Source: Heloderma charlesbogerti (taxonomy: Eukaryota > Chordata > Lepidosauria > Squamata > Helodermatidae). From it: a stretch of DNA of 64,000 nt. The position numbers were made by a program, and so were the translations under genes. The notes under the pieces are model-generated. The model saw only the letters and a list, made by a program, of their open reading frames with translations. It did no database searches and had not been told where the DNA came from. The DNA lies in NCBI GenBank assembly GCA_026122225.1, contig JANEZZ010001477.1:310001-374000 (forward strand), read 5' to 3'. This document shows positions 41,414-52,640 of the stretch, piece after piece (position 1 is the stretch's first letter; every line of letters starts with the position of its first letter).

Positions 41414-44220
41414 CACCTGATGTAGAATAATATGTGATGTGGCTGTATGTACAGATACTCAACCCCCGTGATCTTTTTACTTCAAGGGATGCAAGGATCA
41501 TGGGGATGGGGCATATGCACATACCAACCATATGACACATTACATGATGGAAACCCAAATGTGCTCACATGCCACCACATGTGGACTGTGAACATGCTAA
41601 CACTTGAACTGGCCTTCAAGGTTGGTGGCTGCTGGGGGGACAGATGCGATGTAAAGATAGATTAAGCTTGTTACTGCAAAATGTGAATTATTTGCAAATT
41701 CTGAATATTGAAGTGGCTTGAATCCTCACATTCTGCAGGATTAATAGTGCTATCCTAGGTACGAGGACTCAGAAGCAAGTTCCACTATATGCAGTGGGGT
41801 GCACAGTGAGTCCCATGCTAAGTGCGGATAGGATCATAGCCTTAGTTCCAAACCTTCTGTGCCTAATGTGTGTCCTTCTTTGATCTTCACCTTGATAGCA
41901 GTTTTCTGCAACTATGGAAAACTCCAGCGGACACAGGCCATATCTTAGAACCCTAATTCAGCCTTGACTCACTTGCACAAGAATAGCCAGGCTGTCTTCA
42001 GCTTTCTCAGTGGTATGATTTTTAGAAATTTCGTACATTCAATGAACCCTGGTATTCCTGTTGATTCACACCCATGTGAGTCACGAGAGTACATGAAGGC
42101 CTGAAGAAGATCACTTTCTGAGAAGGAGCTGTGGGATTTGCCCCAGAGCCAGCTACTCACTTAGGATGGATAACATGTTTCCATTTACTGTATTCATAGG
42201 ACTGCTTCATGTCTAGAGCTGCTGTTTGAGTCACACACTGCAACCTGATCCCAGAGAAGCCACTCACATGCAGCACACCCAAGCATACTTCTTCATTCAT
42301 TTCAGAAAACAGCACATACTCTGTTTTATTTTTTCTTACCTTCCTTTCCTTCCCCACCCCTGCCACATCCCCCCTTTTCTTTTCCCGTTCCCCTCATCCT
42401 TTTGTTTTCTTTGTGTGTGTCTGTGTGTGTGTGCATATATATCTATATCTATATCATCTATATTTACATAATCTATATCTATATCTATATCACACACACA
42501 CAAACACACACACCCATGATAGGCAAATTAGTAGATGCGAAAAGCCCTATTCAGGTGTGCAATCTGGTTAGAAAGTAAACAGGTGAGGAGAAAGCTCGCT
42601 CTAGCTCTGCCCTGCCTCACCCTGCGTGCGTTTCCATCACCCTGTATTTGTGTAGGATGACTATCTGAAGAGGAGAGCCTACTGCATCTATCAGGGCTCC
42701 CCACACAAACCAGGATGCAGATTTTCCAGGAATGGGGGGAGGAAATCATGGAAAATAGTGGCTTATTGTTATATGTCTTGTACCATCAACTGCATAAATG
42801 GGAAGGAGGGAGGGAAGTTTCTTTCATTGTTAAGAAAACAATCTCAAAAAGCTTTTCAATAAACGATAAAAAGATAGCACAGGTGTAGAACCATATAGGA
42901 AGGTGTGTGCGTGTGTGCGTGCATGTGTGCGTGCATGCGTGTACGTGCGTGTGTTTGCGAGCAACACATTTAGTAATATTTTTGTACTTCTTGCCCAGGG
43001 TCCAACATTTCCTGATGTGTTATCTCCTTGTGAGAACTCCCACAACAACCTTCTGCTTTTCCTTGAATCCACCCAGAAGGAGGTTCTGAAAGTTTAAAAA
43101 CCTTTGGAATCCATTTCTAAATGCTCCTGTTATCTGCCACATGCTGAGTCAGCTCTGAGTCATATCTGCCAGGGTTAAGTAATGTCAATATAATCCTGCC
43201 TCAGGCTTGTTCCATTTAGATGCCCTGTTTGCTCAGTGGTTTTTAATTTCCTTAAAAAAATTAAATGCGCATAAACTTGGTTTAATTGTTAAAGATTTAA
43301 AACAATAAACCCCCACCATAATGCATGTTTATTCCTGCGGCATTACAGTTCTGGGAAGAGTGGGGGTGGTGGGTGGAGGGAAGCCCATGAACATTAAATA
43401 GCACATGGCTATTTGTTTTATTTTTCTGTCATTCATCACCCCATGGAGGCGCAGGTTGAGCAAAGCCATCTGAAATAGTGCATGTTGATCAGCTTGCATA
43501 GCAGAGGCACAATAGTCAGGGGGGGAAGTAAATTTATTCTTCAGAAATATATTCCATTAAGCTCAATGGGGCTTACTCCCTAGGAAATGTATTTTGGGTT
43601 ACAGACATAAACCCTGCTGCAACATTAATTTATGTTGGCCAATGCCAGTACAAAGGATAAAGGACTCACACACTATGCAACTTTAGCCCTCCAGATGTTT
43701 TGGCCTACAAATCCCAGCAGCGCTAGCCACCTGGAGGCCCACAAGTTGCCCATCCCTGCACTAGGTCATGTATAGATTACCTGAAAAGCATGGCCTCTGA
43801 TATAATGGTGAGACCCCCTAAAGCAGGGCATTTAAATGTTTTGAGTTGGATCCAGAATCTGTCTTCCATGAGAGACATTAGAGACCTTCCTTCAAAGGAA
43901 GGGCTTTGCTCACAGAAGGTCCCCCCCATTTTTTGGAGATCCCCTCCCACAAACACTATAGCATGGCCCTCTGACTCTCTTTTCAGAGGGATGGAGATGC
44001 TTCATGGGAAGAAGCAGACAGGGAGGTCCACGTCTGCTAGTGAAATTGATCCAGCATAAATCTGGATCTGACCTTTTACAAATGACAAAGTGTGCAATTT
44101 ATATTTTAGTGCTAGGTTTTGTACATTCGATGGTATATGAGAGGGCATAGGGCTACGCATGCTGGCCCTGAACCTGACATTCCAGTGCATGCCAGCTAGT
44201 GCTGTGATGAAAATTTTGAG
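41414..44220. other. Sparse region with microsatellites and repeat scraps
   Basis: (TG)n/(ATCT)n/(AC)n compound tract at about 42412-42512 and a GTGTGCGTGCATG-type purine-pyrimidine tract at 42903-42958. About 43680-43767 is a scrap ending CAAGTTGCCCATCCCTG, a common hAT end. No gene. Confidence 0.5.
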
Positions 44221-44274
44221 TCTTCCATTTTTGGCACTTCATGTGTGTGTGTGGGGGGGGGAATGAAAGCTCTG

Positions 44275-44690
44275 GAGAAAGAGGCTGGGAGAGGTGAGAA
44301 TTTCAGAGAATTTTCTCTTGGGGAGGGGAACAGGGTTTTCACATACCTTTTTAAGTATAGGCAATTCTTGAGGAGTCTTCTTCCTATTTTTTATTTTTGT
44401 AAAAACACCTCCTGCACTTCCAGGAGCCCAGGCCTCTTCTCCAGCCCAGCAGTTCTTTCTGAACTCCCAGGAGACCATGTGACCTTACCCTCTCCAATAG
44501 GCATTCAGGAAGAACTCCTGGCTGGTGAAAAGGCCTCAGCTCTTGGAAGTGCAGGGGGCTGTTGTTTTAAAAAAGTAAAAAATAGACAGAAGGCTCCTCA
44601 AGAATCACCTACACTTTTAAAAAAGGTATGTGGAAACCCTGTTCCTCATTCCAAGGTGAAAATTATCTGAAATTCTACTCCTCCCTGTGA
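44275..44690. repeat. Large imperfect inverted repeat
   Basis: Left-arm words GAGAATTTCAGAGAATTTTC, GGAACAGGGTTTTCACATAC, CAATTCTTGAGGAGTCTTCT and TGCACTTCCAGGAGC return inverted on the right as TTGGAAGTGCAGGGGGC, AGAAGGCTCCTCAAGAAT, GGTATGTGGAAACCCTGTTC and GAAAATTATCTGAAATTC. The centre is near 44473 and the arms are about 180 bp. Probably an old foldback transposon. Confidence 0.75.
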
Positions 44691-44917
44691 AAGAGGCAGA
44701 AAAAACAATGCCACTTCCATAGGGAGAGAAAACGTTCCTGAAAATAGGGGGTAAGTTTTGGCACCACACTAACACCAGCTCCACCCCTCAGGTCCAAATC
44801 TTGCCATGTTGAGTGGCAAGGTCTGAAGAGGATTTCTACTTGCATTCACTTGAAAGCAAGTAGAAACCTTCATATGACCTGCGTTATCAGGTCAGAAACT
44901 GAGAGGCCATTAGGAGT

Positions 44918-45172
44918 GACTATCACAACAACATATGATCAGTAGGTTAAATATCATTAAGTTTAGGGAGGATTCTGACTTAGAGGCATTCAGTCATAAT
45001 CCCACAGATGGTAGCTTCACCCCATTTGCTCCTCAGCCCAGCACATACACCAAATATCTAAACCTGCAGTTTCTCTCGTACTGAGCAGGATTACTATCAC
45101 AACAACACATCATCAGTAGGGTAAATATCATTACGTTTAGGGGAGATTCTGACTTAGAGGCATTCAGTTATT
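44918..45172. repeat. Direct repeat pair, about 80 bp, 173 bp apart
   Basis: 44918-45000 and 45091-45172 both read ACTATCACAACAACA, CATCAGTAG or GATCAGTAG, TAAATATCATTA, then GATTCTGACTTAGAGGCATT and CAGT. This is a local tandem duplication with point differences. Confidence 0.85.
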
Positions 45173-45224
45173 AGGGGTGACACCAACAAGCACAGCCCGA
45201 TGACCCTATTCATGAGTTCGCTAA

Positions 45225-45284
45225 GTGTGTGTGTGTGTGTGTGTGTGCGTGTGTGTGTGCGTGTGTGTGTGTGAGAGAGAGAGA
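45225..45284. repeat. (TG)n-(GA)n microsatellite
   Basis: TG/GCGTGT repeats followed by GA units. Confidence 0.95.
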
Positions 45285-45614
45285 ATGTCATTTATTTAAT
45301 GTCATTTATTATATTTCTATACCGCCACATAGCCGAAGCTCTCTGGGCAGTTCACAAAAATTTAAAACCATTAAAAATACATTATACAAAGTGCAAAACC
45401 ATTAACATAAAAATATATAAACAGATAGTGCACACACACAGACAACATACATCTAAAAATAATATTTAAATGATCAACCAAAGACAATCCAGGACCTGAT
45501 TAAAAACTCATTATATGCTGCCAAATGCCTGAGAGAAGAGGGCAGCTTTAACTTGGCACCAAAAAGATAATAATGTTGGTGCCAGGTGGGCCTCATTGGG
45601 GAGATCATTCCATA

Positions 45615-46522
45615 CTTGGGGGTAGGGATGGCGGAGAATTTCTCCCCGAAACTTCGGGGGGCCAAGCGCCAACATGTTCGGCCCCCCGAACAAGTTTCGG
45701 GGATAAATCCTCTGCACCCCCCCGCCCCCCCCACCCCCCCCAGGACGGGACTTACCTTTGCCGAATGTCCCTCCCGGCGGCGGGTCTGGCCGGCAGTTCG
45801 TCGGGTGTTCGTGCAGGGCGGGAGCGGCAGCCGGTCTTTTGACCGGCTGCCACCGCCGCCATTCCAATGAAAGAAAAAAAAAACAAACGCCCCCTGATAG
45901 GCTACGTGACGATTAACGTAGCCTATCACGGCTAGATTTGCAAAGTCAGCCGTGATAGGCTATGTCAATCATCACGTAGCCTATCACGGGTGACTTAAAA
46001 AAAAAAAAAAAAAGCGCATACGGATAATGGCGGCCCCCATAGGGAGCCGCCATTCCCATTCCTTATTTGGTCGCTGTAGTCTACGTAAAGGTTTACGTAG
46101 ACTACGGCGAAAATAAGGGCAACAGAAATAGCGTTGCCCTTATTTTCGCCGTAGTCTACGTAAATCTTTACGTAGACTACAGGGACCAAATAAGGAACGC
46201 GAATGGCGGCTCCCTATGGGGGCCGCCATTAGCGTACGCGCTTTTTTTTTTTTTAAAGTCACCCGTGATAGGCTACGTGACTATTGACGTAGCCTATCAC
46301 GGCTGACTTTGCAAATCTAGCCGTGATAGGCTACGTTAATCGTCACGTAGCCTATCAGGGGCCGTTTTTTTTTTTTTTAACTTCCGAGTTCGCGGCTGGG
46401 CGAGGCGGGAAGCCTCCCCCCCCCGGCCTGAACTTCATGGAGGGAGCAGCGAAGCACCTCCCCCCCACCGCGAACAACCTTCGAGGACAGGTAAGGGACT
46501 TTCGTCCACCCCTACTTGGGGG
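45615..46522 (+). mobile_element. Nested-palindrome hAT-like element, copy 7
   Basis: Element 45623-46514 with a perfect 8-bp duplication CTTGGGGG (45615-45622, 46515-46522). Ends TAGGGATGGCGG and GTCCACCCCTA. Outward donors: AAGGTAAGT minus (45750-45758) and CAGGTAAGG plus (46488-46496). It belongs to a subfamily shared with copy 10 (hairpins reading GTAGTCTACGT and GCGTTGCCCTTATTTTCGCC). Inserted in an L2 LINE. Confidence 0.95.
45890..46366. repeat. 476-bp palindrome made of hairpins (copy 7 core)
   Basis: Long near-perfect inverted repeat, centre near 46128. From the outside inwards each arm holds CTGATAGGCTACGTGACGAT (45895), GTGATAGGCTATGTCAATCA (45953), a poly-A/T tract, GGCGGCCCCCATAGGGAGCC (46029), and GTAGTCTACGTAAAGGTTTA (46076); the complements follow in reverse order to 46362. 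Each of these blocks is itself palindromic. Confidence 0.95.
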
Positions 46523-46662
46523 GCTACCACTGAGAAGGCCCTCTGCCTTGTTGCTACCCTCTGTGCCTCCCTCAGATGAGGCACCTGGAGAAGGGCCTTA
46601 GATGATGAATGTAGTGTACAAGTCGGTTTATGAATAAGAGAGAGCTGTTCTCACACCAGCCT

Positions 46663-46883
46663 GCTGGTATAATATAGCGGCTAAGAGACTGAGCTGCAGC
46701 TCAGGAAGTTCCTGGTTTGAATCTTACCTCTGTCAGTAACTCCCTAGGGAACCTTAAGTGAGCTACTCTCTCTCAGCTGCAGCTCCCCCCACCCCCCATC
46801 AGCAATATGAGGGATACTACATTACCTTACAGGCTCTTTGTAAGGATTACAGCTAGATAATGCACATGAAGCCCTTTGAACAC
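46663..46883 (+). mobile_element. tRNA-derived SINE
   Basis: A-box-like CGGCTAAGAGACTGAG and B-box-like GGTTTGAATCTTAC, then GAACCTTAAGTGAGCTACTC, CAATATGAGGGATACTAC, CCTTACAGGCTCTTTGTAAG and AAGCCCTTTGAACACTTG. This is the body and tail of a common squamate tRNA SINE. Confidence 0.8.
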
Positions 46884-46884
46884 T

Positions 46885-46985
46885 TGAAAGCCAGTGTGTG
46901 ATAGTGGTTAGACTTGTTGGACTAGGACTTGGGAGGTCCGGGTTCTAGCCCCCACTCAGCCATGAAGCTCATCGCCTACTTTCTG
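46885..46985 (+). mobile_element. tRNA-derived SINE, truncated
   Basis: AAGCCAGTGTGTGATAGTGG, TTAGACTTGTTGGACTAGGA, GGTCCGGGTTCTAGCCCCCA and CTCAGCCATGAAGCTCA: the head of another tRNA-derived SINE family, adjoining the previous SINE and cut after about 95 bp. Confidence 0.7.
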
Positions 46986-47077
46986 CAGCCCTCCACATTT
47001 TGGAGGGGTAGCTTCTGCACCTGGGAGCCTTCCCTCCCCATGTTGGCTTCCTGAGCGACTTAGAACCCTGAGTGATT

Positions 47078-47207
47078 TAAGGCGCATCCTATGCCTGTTT
47101 AGACGGAAAAAAAGTTCTACAATTCCCAGCATCCCACACTGGCTGGGGAATGCCGGGAGTTGTAGGCCTTTTTTTCTGTCTAAACAGGCATAGGATTGTG
47201 TCCCTAG
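47078..47207. mobile_element. Palindromic MITE, GGGCACAATCCTATGC family
   Basis: Inverted repeat: GGCGCATCCTATGCCTGTTT, AGACGG..AAGTTCTACAATTCC on the left; GGGAGTTGTAGGCC, TCTGTCTAAACAGGCATAGG, ATTGTGTCCC on the right. Same family as 1795-1932. Confidence 0.8.
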
Positions 47208-50200
47208 AGTTCTAAACTTCATGGGGAACCTACATGTGTAGAGCTGGATCCCTACTGCAGACATTCAGCCCCTGACACATGAGATGAGTGCCACTGAGAT
47301 GAGTGGCAAGGGGGTGGAGGGGGTGGAGCCAATGGGTTTGCGCCCACTCATGTGATTCTAATCACAGGGGCAGGATTGACTTCTGAATGGCTTAACTCTG
47401 CAAGCACTGCATCTGAAAAGCAGAGTTGTCCCTCCAATAGCAACACGGGTGGAGTGGAGATAAGATTTCAGTACATGCTACAGTGACAGCAGCAGTAACC
47501 TGTGCTGAGTAACTGGCAATGCACAGCAAACGAGGTATGTGGAGTTGCACCCTGAGAAAGAAATTAAATTGAGGAAAATACAAGGGTATTCAGTGATTTT
47601 AAAAACCTCCCAGCTTAAGGCCAGAGTTAAGGCTACCTCATGTTGGCTCAAGCTCCATGAAGCCAGGGAACTGGAAGCTAAGGCTGATGTCTTAACTGAT
47701 GTGACACGTGATCAGTGATGTCATTGTGGCATGTCACAAACGGTGCTTGCATGACGCACCCACTCTTTTCTTTGGTCAGCAAAGATGCCCCACATTGGCC
47801 TGGTGCCATATTGCTTTATGAAGCATCACACCCTACTGCTAGAGGAGGGCTCCCTCTGACTGTTTAACCCAGCCTGCCAGCTACTAATCTAAGCAAGAAA
47901 CTGGCGTGGGTCAACCCACTGGAGGATTCCCCTAGCAAAACAGTGAGGTTGAACACTTCATGCATTTGATGAAGTGGACCATGAAAGCTGGAATAAATGT
48001 GTTAGTCTTTGAGGTGCCACAAGACTCTTGGTTGTTTTTCCTGCAGTAGACTAACATGGGAACCCCCCCCCCCTGAAATTCTTTTATTGAAACTATCTAG
48101 TATCATGAGCATGAAAGGAATTAGGCTGCCACCATTATACCTGGATAAGTAGATTGATGTTGGAAGGATAAGCACACCAAACTGAGTACGGAGCGACTGG
48201 CTTAATGATTTGCTGCATGGAAAAACAAAATAGACAGGAGTGGCACTTCCAGAGGCCATACATGACTGTTTTATTGTGCCATTAGCTCAATGGCCTCCTT
48301 GCAGAAACAGAGGTCAGTATGTCTGGCTCAGAGCACATATGAGCCAAGGGTCATACCGAGGCTCTAAAGGTCACCCAAGCAATTTGATTCCAAAACACAG
48401 ACAACAAGGTTAGTCGGCGTTACAGGAAGCACCAACATCTGCCCAGATGTTTGCTTTGAGGAATCCTGGCTCTGACTCTGAGGCAACACAAAAGCCCCGC
48501 AAGGAATGTTGATGGGGATTCTATAACATAATTAAGAGACCACAAATGAAAACTCGCACAGCCAAATGTAAATAGAGGAAAGACCAACAGAAGGAAATCT
48601 GACTTTAAAAGGAGAGGAAAAAATTTCCCTCCAGCAAAGTCAGGCAAAGTTTGTGCTCAGAGATATCAACAGACTAGATCATCAAGAGGAGCCCACGAAG
48701 AGAGATCTGTGGAAGTCCTTTTATACAAACTGAGGCCTGGTCATCCCAAGTAAATTTAGGAAAAACTTGCCTTTTCCTGTCAGTTCTCTTAATAATAAAT
48801 GCGGTCCACTTTTTGGTCTGCCTAACTGTGTTTCAAATATTATCTCTGTGAAGTTACATGAAATAGTCCTATACTCACTTACCACTGTTAAATTGTTTTT
48901 TCCTAGTTATTGGAAACTTTTTACAAACCCTCTAAAAAATAATTGTTAAAAAAGGCTATGGGGAACTCTTCTTTTAGCTAACAGCCGAATGTAAATCTTT
49001 GGACACATTTGTTACTATGAACTGAATATTAATTTATTGAATTTTATTGTACTTACTTTGTACTGTTTGTATTGTTTTTATCTTATATGCTGCCTTGAGA
49101 AGGTTCTACCTTTCAGCCCCCAAAATAATATTAAATAAATACATAAGAATGAAATATGGAGTCCTGAGGTACTATACTGTATATACATTTTTTTCTGTCT
49201 GTTGTATTTCTCATGGCTCATCTCTTTAATTGGCTTCTTTGCTTTGATGCTTTTTCTTGGATTTGCCCTACTCTTGCCTTTTTTCTTCCTATTAATCTTC
49301 TTTGGCTTTTGTATATGTAACTTCATAATTTTGTAGTTTTCTACTTTTTAAAAAATAAATGTTTAGAAAAACATAAAACACGAAATCTCTGAATACAGTG
49401 GTACACGAGAGCATGGTGATTTGGCTGAACCTTGTTATTCTGGCCACCCAATGGATCTATGCTAGCATCTGCAAAAGCATGGATATACTTTAAGCCTGTC
49501 ACGCTAGGGCTCTGGATTCCTCATGGAGGTGACATATAACTGTATTGTCAACTTAATTGCAGCAGATGGAAGTGAGATGCCCTGTAAGCAAGGCTAGGTT
49601 ATATTACACGGAGGTGACTAGAGGTGTGAGATACCATCTTGCCCTTCTGAGTTCATAGGTCAGATTTCAGCTGAAGACTTCTTGGCTCATAGTCAGGCTA
49701 ACAACAATGTTACACCAGCTCTCCTGCAATACTGTGTTCAATATAAACACCGAATTATGTGAGCAATGGATGCTACCAATATGTGAGTGCTGTGTTTTGC
49801 TTAAAGCCTAGAGACTGACCTACAAAGAAGAGTGTTTGGCTTCCTGTGGCCATCTTATTGCAGGTAGGGCCATGTAGGTTTGTTTCAGTGACATCTGACT
49901 GTCCTTAATTGCTTCACTAGAATGTCATGTCCATGAGACATAAAGAAGTCTTATTTATAAAGAGGCAGTGAAGTGCTGCTGTGGCTTTTGTGGTGAGTGC
50001 TGGGAGACAGCAAAACATTTACTTGTTTTCAGTGTACCGTGCATACATTTATTTACAAAAAGCCCGTTGTAAGCTGATTTTGTAAACAGCCCAAATCAGC
50101 CAGGGTTATTAATGGATTGTTCCGCACACCACTGGCCTGCTGTAAATTAAACTCCGACTTCCCTTTTCAGTACAAGTGAGCTAGCTTGGTGTTTTCTTTT

Positions 50201-50376
50201 TGTGTTTCTTTTTTAAGCTTGTCTCCACATTTCACAAAGAGTTGCTAGTTTCTTTCAATTACAACTCAGAATTTAGGACACTGAGAGATTAAAACTACAT
50301 TTATATACAATTCATTGTAGCCAGCATTATAGCTGAGGTTATAACTAAAAGTAGGAGCAAATGACTGGGCATCATG
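47208..50376. other. Sparse region with repeat scraps
   Basis: About 47950-48050 (CTTCATGCATTTGATGAAGT, GGTGCCACAAGACTC) is an unclassified repeat also seen at 53040-53140. About 48990-49150 resembles an L2 3' tail (GTATTGTTTTTATCTTATAT, GCTGCCTTGAGAAGG, TTAAATAAATACATAAG). No gene supported. Confidence 0.45.
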
Positions 50377-50560
50377 TTTATTTAATTTGTATCTCACCTT
50401 ATCCACTGGGCAGCTCACAGCCCTTTAAACCACATCCTCTAAAGCAAACAATCCAAAGATGTCATAACTATAAAATTCAACAAAAATATTTGAAGGCCAC
50501 ACAAGGCACAGCCTCCAACATGGGCAGACGTCAGGCTTGGGGGATCTAATGTGTTTTTAC
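50377..50560 (-). mobile_element. LINE (L2-type) 3' tail
   Basis: TGTTTATTTAATTTGTATCT, CACCTTATCCACTGGGCAGC, TCACAGCC then A-rich sequence. This resembles the minus-strand L2 tails at 26063 and 45293, more diverged. Confidence 0.5.
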
Positions 50561-50759
50561 TAGAACCCCCAAGGCCCACCAAGTGATGCAGGTGCAACAT
50601 AGTGGAGTGGACATAATACACTTAGAATTAAACAACAGGGTGTTTCAGCCCAAGAGTTCATTTTCAGTCCAAGGATTTAGCTCACAGTCCTTTCACACAC
50701 ACAGATACACTCCTGCCTCCCCCAAACTTTCTTCATTTTGCCAGCCTAATTTTAGGGTG

Positions 50760-51310
50760 AGGGAGAGTAGGGATGCTGGAGAAATCTTTAACGGATTTGA
50801 ATGAGGTTAGATTCCTAAGAATCCGACCTCCAAAATCCATAGCGAGTCGGCACTCCCTGCCGGTGTTGGCACCGGCAGGGAGAGCAGGAAGGTTGTGCTC
50901 CGCTTGCAGATTTCGTCTAAATGTTTCCCTTTTAAAACAGCAAGATAGGTAAATAGCGTAACCAATTTGTGTATCTGGGGCACATTATGGCTGTAATTAG
51001 CATATGTTATGCAAACTGCAGCCACAAAGTGCTTACTCATGCTTAAATTGCAGCTGCAATATACACATAACTCAGCATTTTACGGCCACAATTTGCATAT
51101 GATGCGCTAATTATGTAATTTGCCCAAGGTACACAAATTGCTTACACAATTTACACATCTTGCCATTTTTCAAGAGAAAAAATGTAGACAACATCTGCAA
51201 GCCAGGCGGGGGCTCTGGGGAAATCTGTTGAGCCTCAAGAGGGCTTGATTCTCCACAACAGACATCCCCCAGACTGGACCGAGGCAGATTTGCACATCCC
51301 TAAGGGAGAG
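50760..51310. mobile_element. Older TAGGGATG...CATCCCTA hAT-like element
   Basis: Element 50768-51302: starts TAGGGATGCTGGAGAAATCT, ends TTTGCACATCCCTA. Perfect 8-bp duplication AGGGAGAG (50760-50767 and 51303-51310). The interior is AT-richer than the other copies. It carries a GC-rich inverted word CTCCCTGCCGGTG / CACCGGCAGGGAG (50851-50881) and several imperfect palindromes of AATTTGCATATG type. I see no outward donor motifs. Probably a related, older subfamily. Confidence 0.85.
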
Positions 51311-51455
51311 ACTCCTTGTGAAGTATCAGAAACTCTTGGCGATCTCCTGTGATTTGCCCAGAGATCTTGTTTTGTTTTTTAATTACATTTCATTTGCAAT
51401 TATAACAAAACTAAACAAAAGGGGAGGGGCAGCAAACAACAACACCAACAAAAAG

Positions 51456-51715
51456 AATTCTTATGTATCGGGACCAATGCTTTTCAACTTGTTCATAAAT
51501 GATTTGGAATTAGGAGTGAGCAGTGAAGTGGTCAAATTTGCTGATGACACCAAATTATTTAGGGTGGTTAAAACAAAAAAAGGATTGTGAGGAGTTCCAA
51601 AAGGATCTCTCCAAACTAGGGAGAACAACAGGAGTCTAAATGGCAAATGTGGTTCAATGTAAGCAAGTATAAAGAGGTCTGGATCCAGTATGGTTCTTCT
51701 TATGTTCTTAGAAAA
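51456..51715 (+). pseudogene. CR1-type LINE reverse transcriptase scrap joined to a CR1 3' end
   Basis: Open words GPMLFNLFINDLELGVSSEV and VKFADDTKLFRVV contain the FADD catalytic box of CR1 reverse transcriptase. After a frameshift the sequence jumps to a 3' end (GTCTGGATCCAGTATGGTTC then TTCTTATGTTCTTA), so the copy has an internal deletion. Confidence 0.75.
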
Positions 51716-52039
51716 AGCATAACCATTCACAATAACAATTCATAACATCATTAATTATAAAACAGACAGAAAGCTTTGACACTTCTGTTTCAAATATATA
51801 GGTTAATACAAGCAGTCCCTATATCTAAATAAGCACTGAGAGAAAATTGATGACTCTAGGATATACATTCAAATGCAGTAAGAGTAGTAAGATCTTCAGA
51901 CCACTGAATGATAGGTGGTGGGTGTTTATCCTTCCTGGCTTAAGTATGGGACTCTTTGCAACTGTAAGGGCTCTCAAAGTCCACTTTTGCTATCCACCCA
52001 TTAAGCCCCACATCACAGGAATATACTTTAATAGCAAAT
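51716..52039. other. Possible L1 3' untranslated region
   Basis: AT-rich. It may belong to the L1-like fragment that follows on the minus strand. Not recognisable by itself. Confidence 0.3.
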
Positions 52040-52640
52040 GAACATTCACAATTATCACAGATTTTTCAGGAGCAAAATTTATACAGGAAATAATTTCCAA
52101 CCAGAAAGAAGCCACTGCAGGAGACGGCTACATCATATGCGTCAAGTCAACGAGGCATTGTCCTCGCTATATCACCAGCACCTATCAGAGCTAGCCAGCT
52201 TCTTTTTAACAAGTCTCTGTAGTGCCCAATATACATGAAACATCAATTTTTGTTGGATCAGCCTCAATTTTAAATCTACAGAAATAGTACATATGGATGC
52301 TAGGGCAATTTTCCATTGATTAGTCTGTATATTACCCAAAGATCTACCAGCAGAGTCCAACCTACCTTCTGCCACAGGGCAAACAGGCCAGTCTCTACGG
52401 AAAAAAATAGACACAAATCAGAAATGGCAACATTCCCAAACCACAAGGGGAGAACACCTCAGCCTCCCAGGACACCTTATCACTGCCTTTAAGGTCACTT
52501 TTGTGAAGCAAAGAAACATCAAAGGCAGGTTAGAGCAAGAGACTTCTGAATTAGAAATCATCAGAAGGATAAATTCTATTGCCAGAGGCTTGAATCCAGA
52601 TAAAGGATTTTTTATCACAGTCCATATGTTAATTGGTTAA
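52040..52640 (-). pseudogene. L1-type LINE ORF2 C-terminal fragment
   Basis: The minus strand (52172-52414) encodes SVDLKLRLIQQKLMFHVYWA then LQRLVKKKLASSDRCW. This resembles the conserved C-terminal L1 ORF2 region (..LQ.IQ.K..HR.Y.TP.RL.K.....D.CWRC). The adjoining part to 52618 is in another frame. No catalytic motif remains. Confidence 0.6.

Larger units (their letters stand above)
45293..46650 (-). mobile_element. L2 LINE 3' part, split by nested-palindrome copy 7
   Basis: Minus strand, pieces 45293-45622 and 46515-46650. The 3' tail has ATTTCTATACCGCCACATAG then CCGAAGCTCTCTGGGCAGTT. The coding words VWNDLPNEAHLAPTLLSFW on the minus strand match the L2 C-terminus (compare YELPSEVRLVPTLYSFRRQV at 26251-26511). 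Old, 5'-truncated. Confidence 0.8.

Noticed and set aside
46067..46306. Recurring open frames encoding VVYVK-YVDYGENKG-like peptides on both strands (also 63681-63974, 45995-46189, 62592-62774)
   Set aside because: They are translations of the palindromic hairpins. A palindrome that is open on one strand is open on the other, and the same peptide appears in both orientations. No start context, domain or codon signal supports a protein.
46663..46883. Possible tRNA genes suggested by A- and B-box words
   Set aside because: The cloverleaf cannot be completed and the tRNA-like head is fused to a SINE body and tail; 17925-18114 is the same case.
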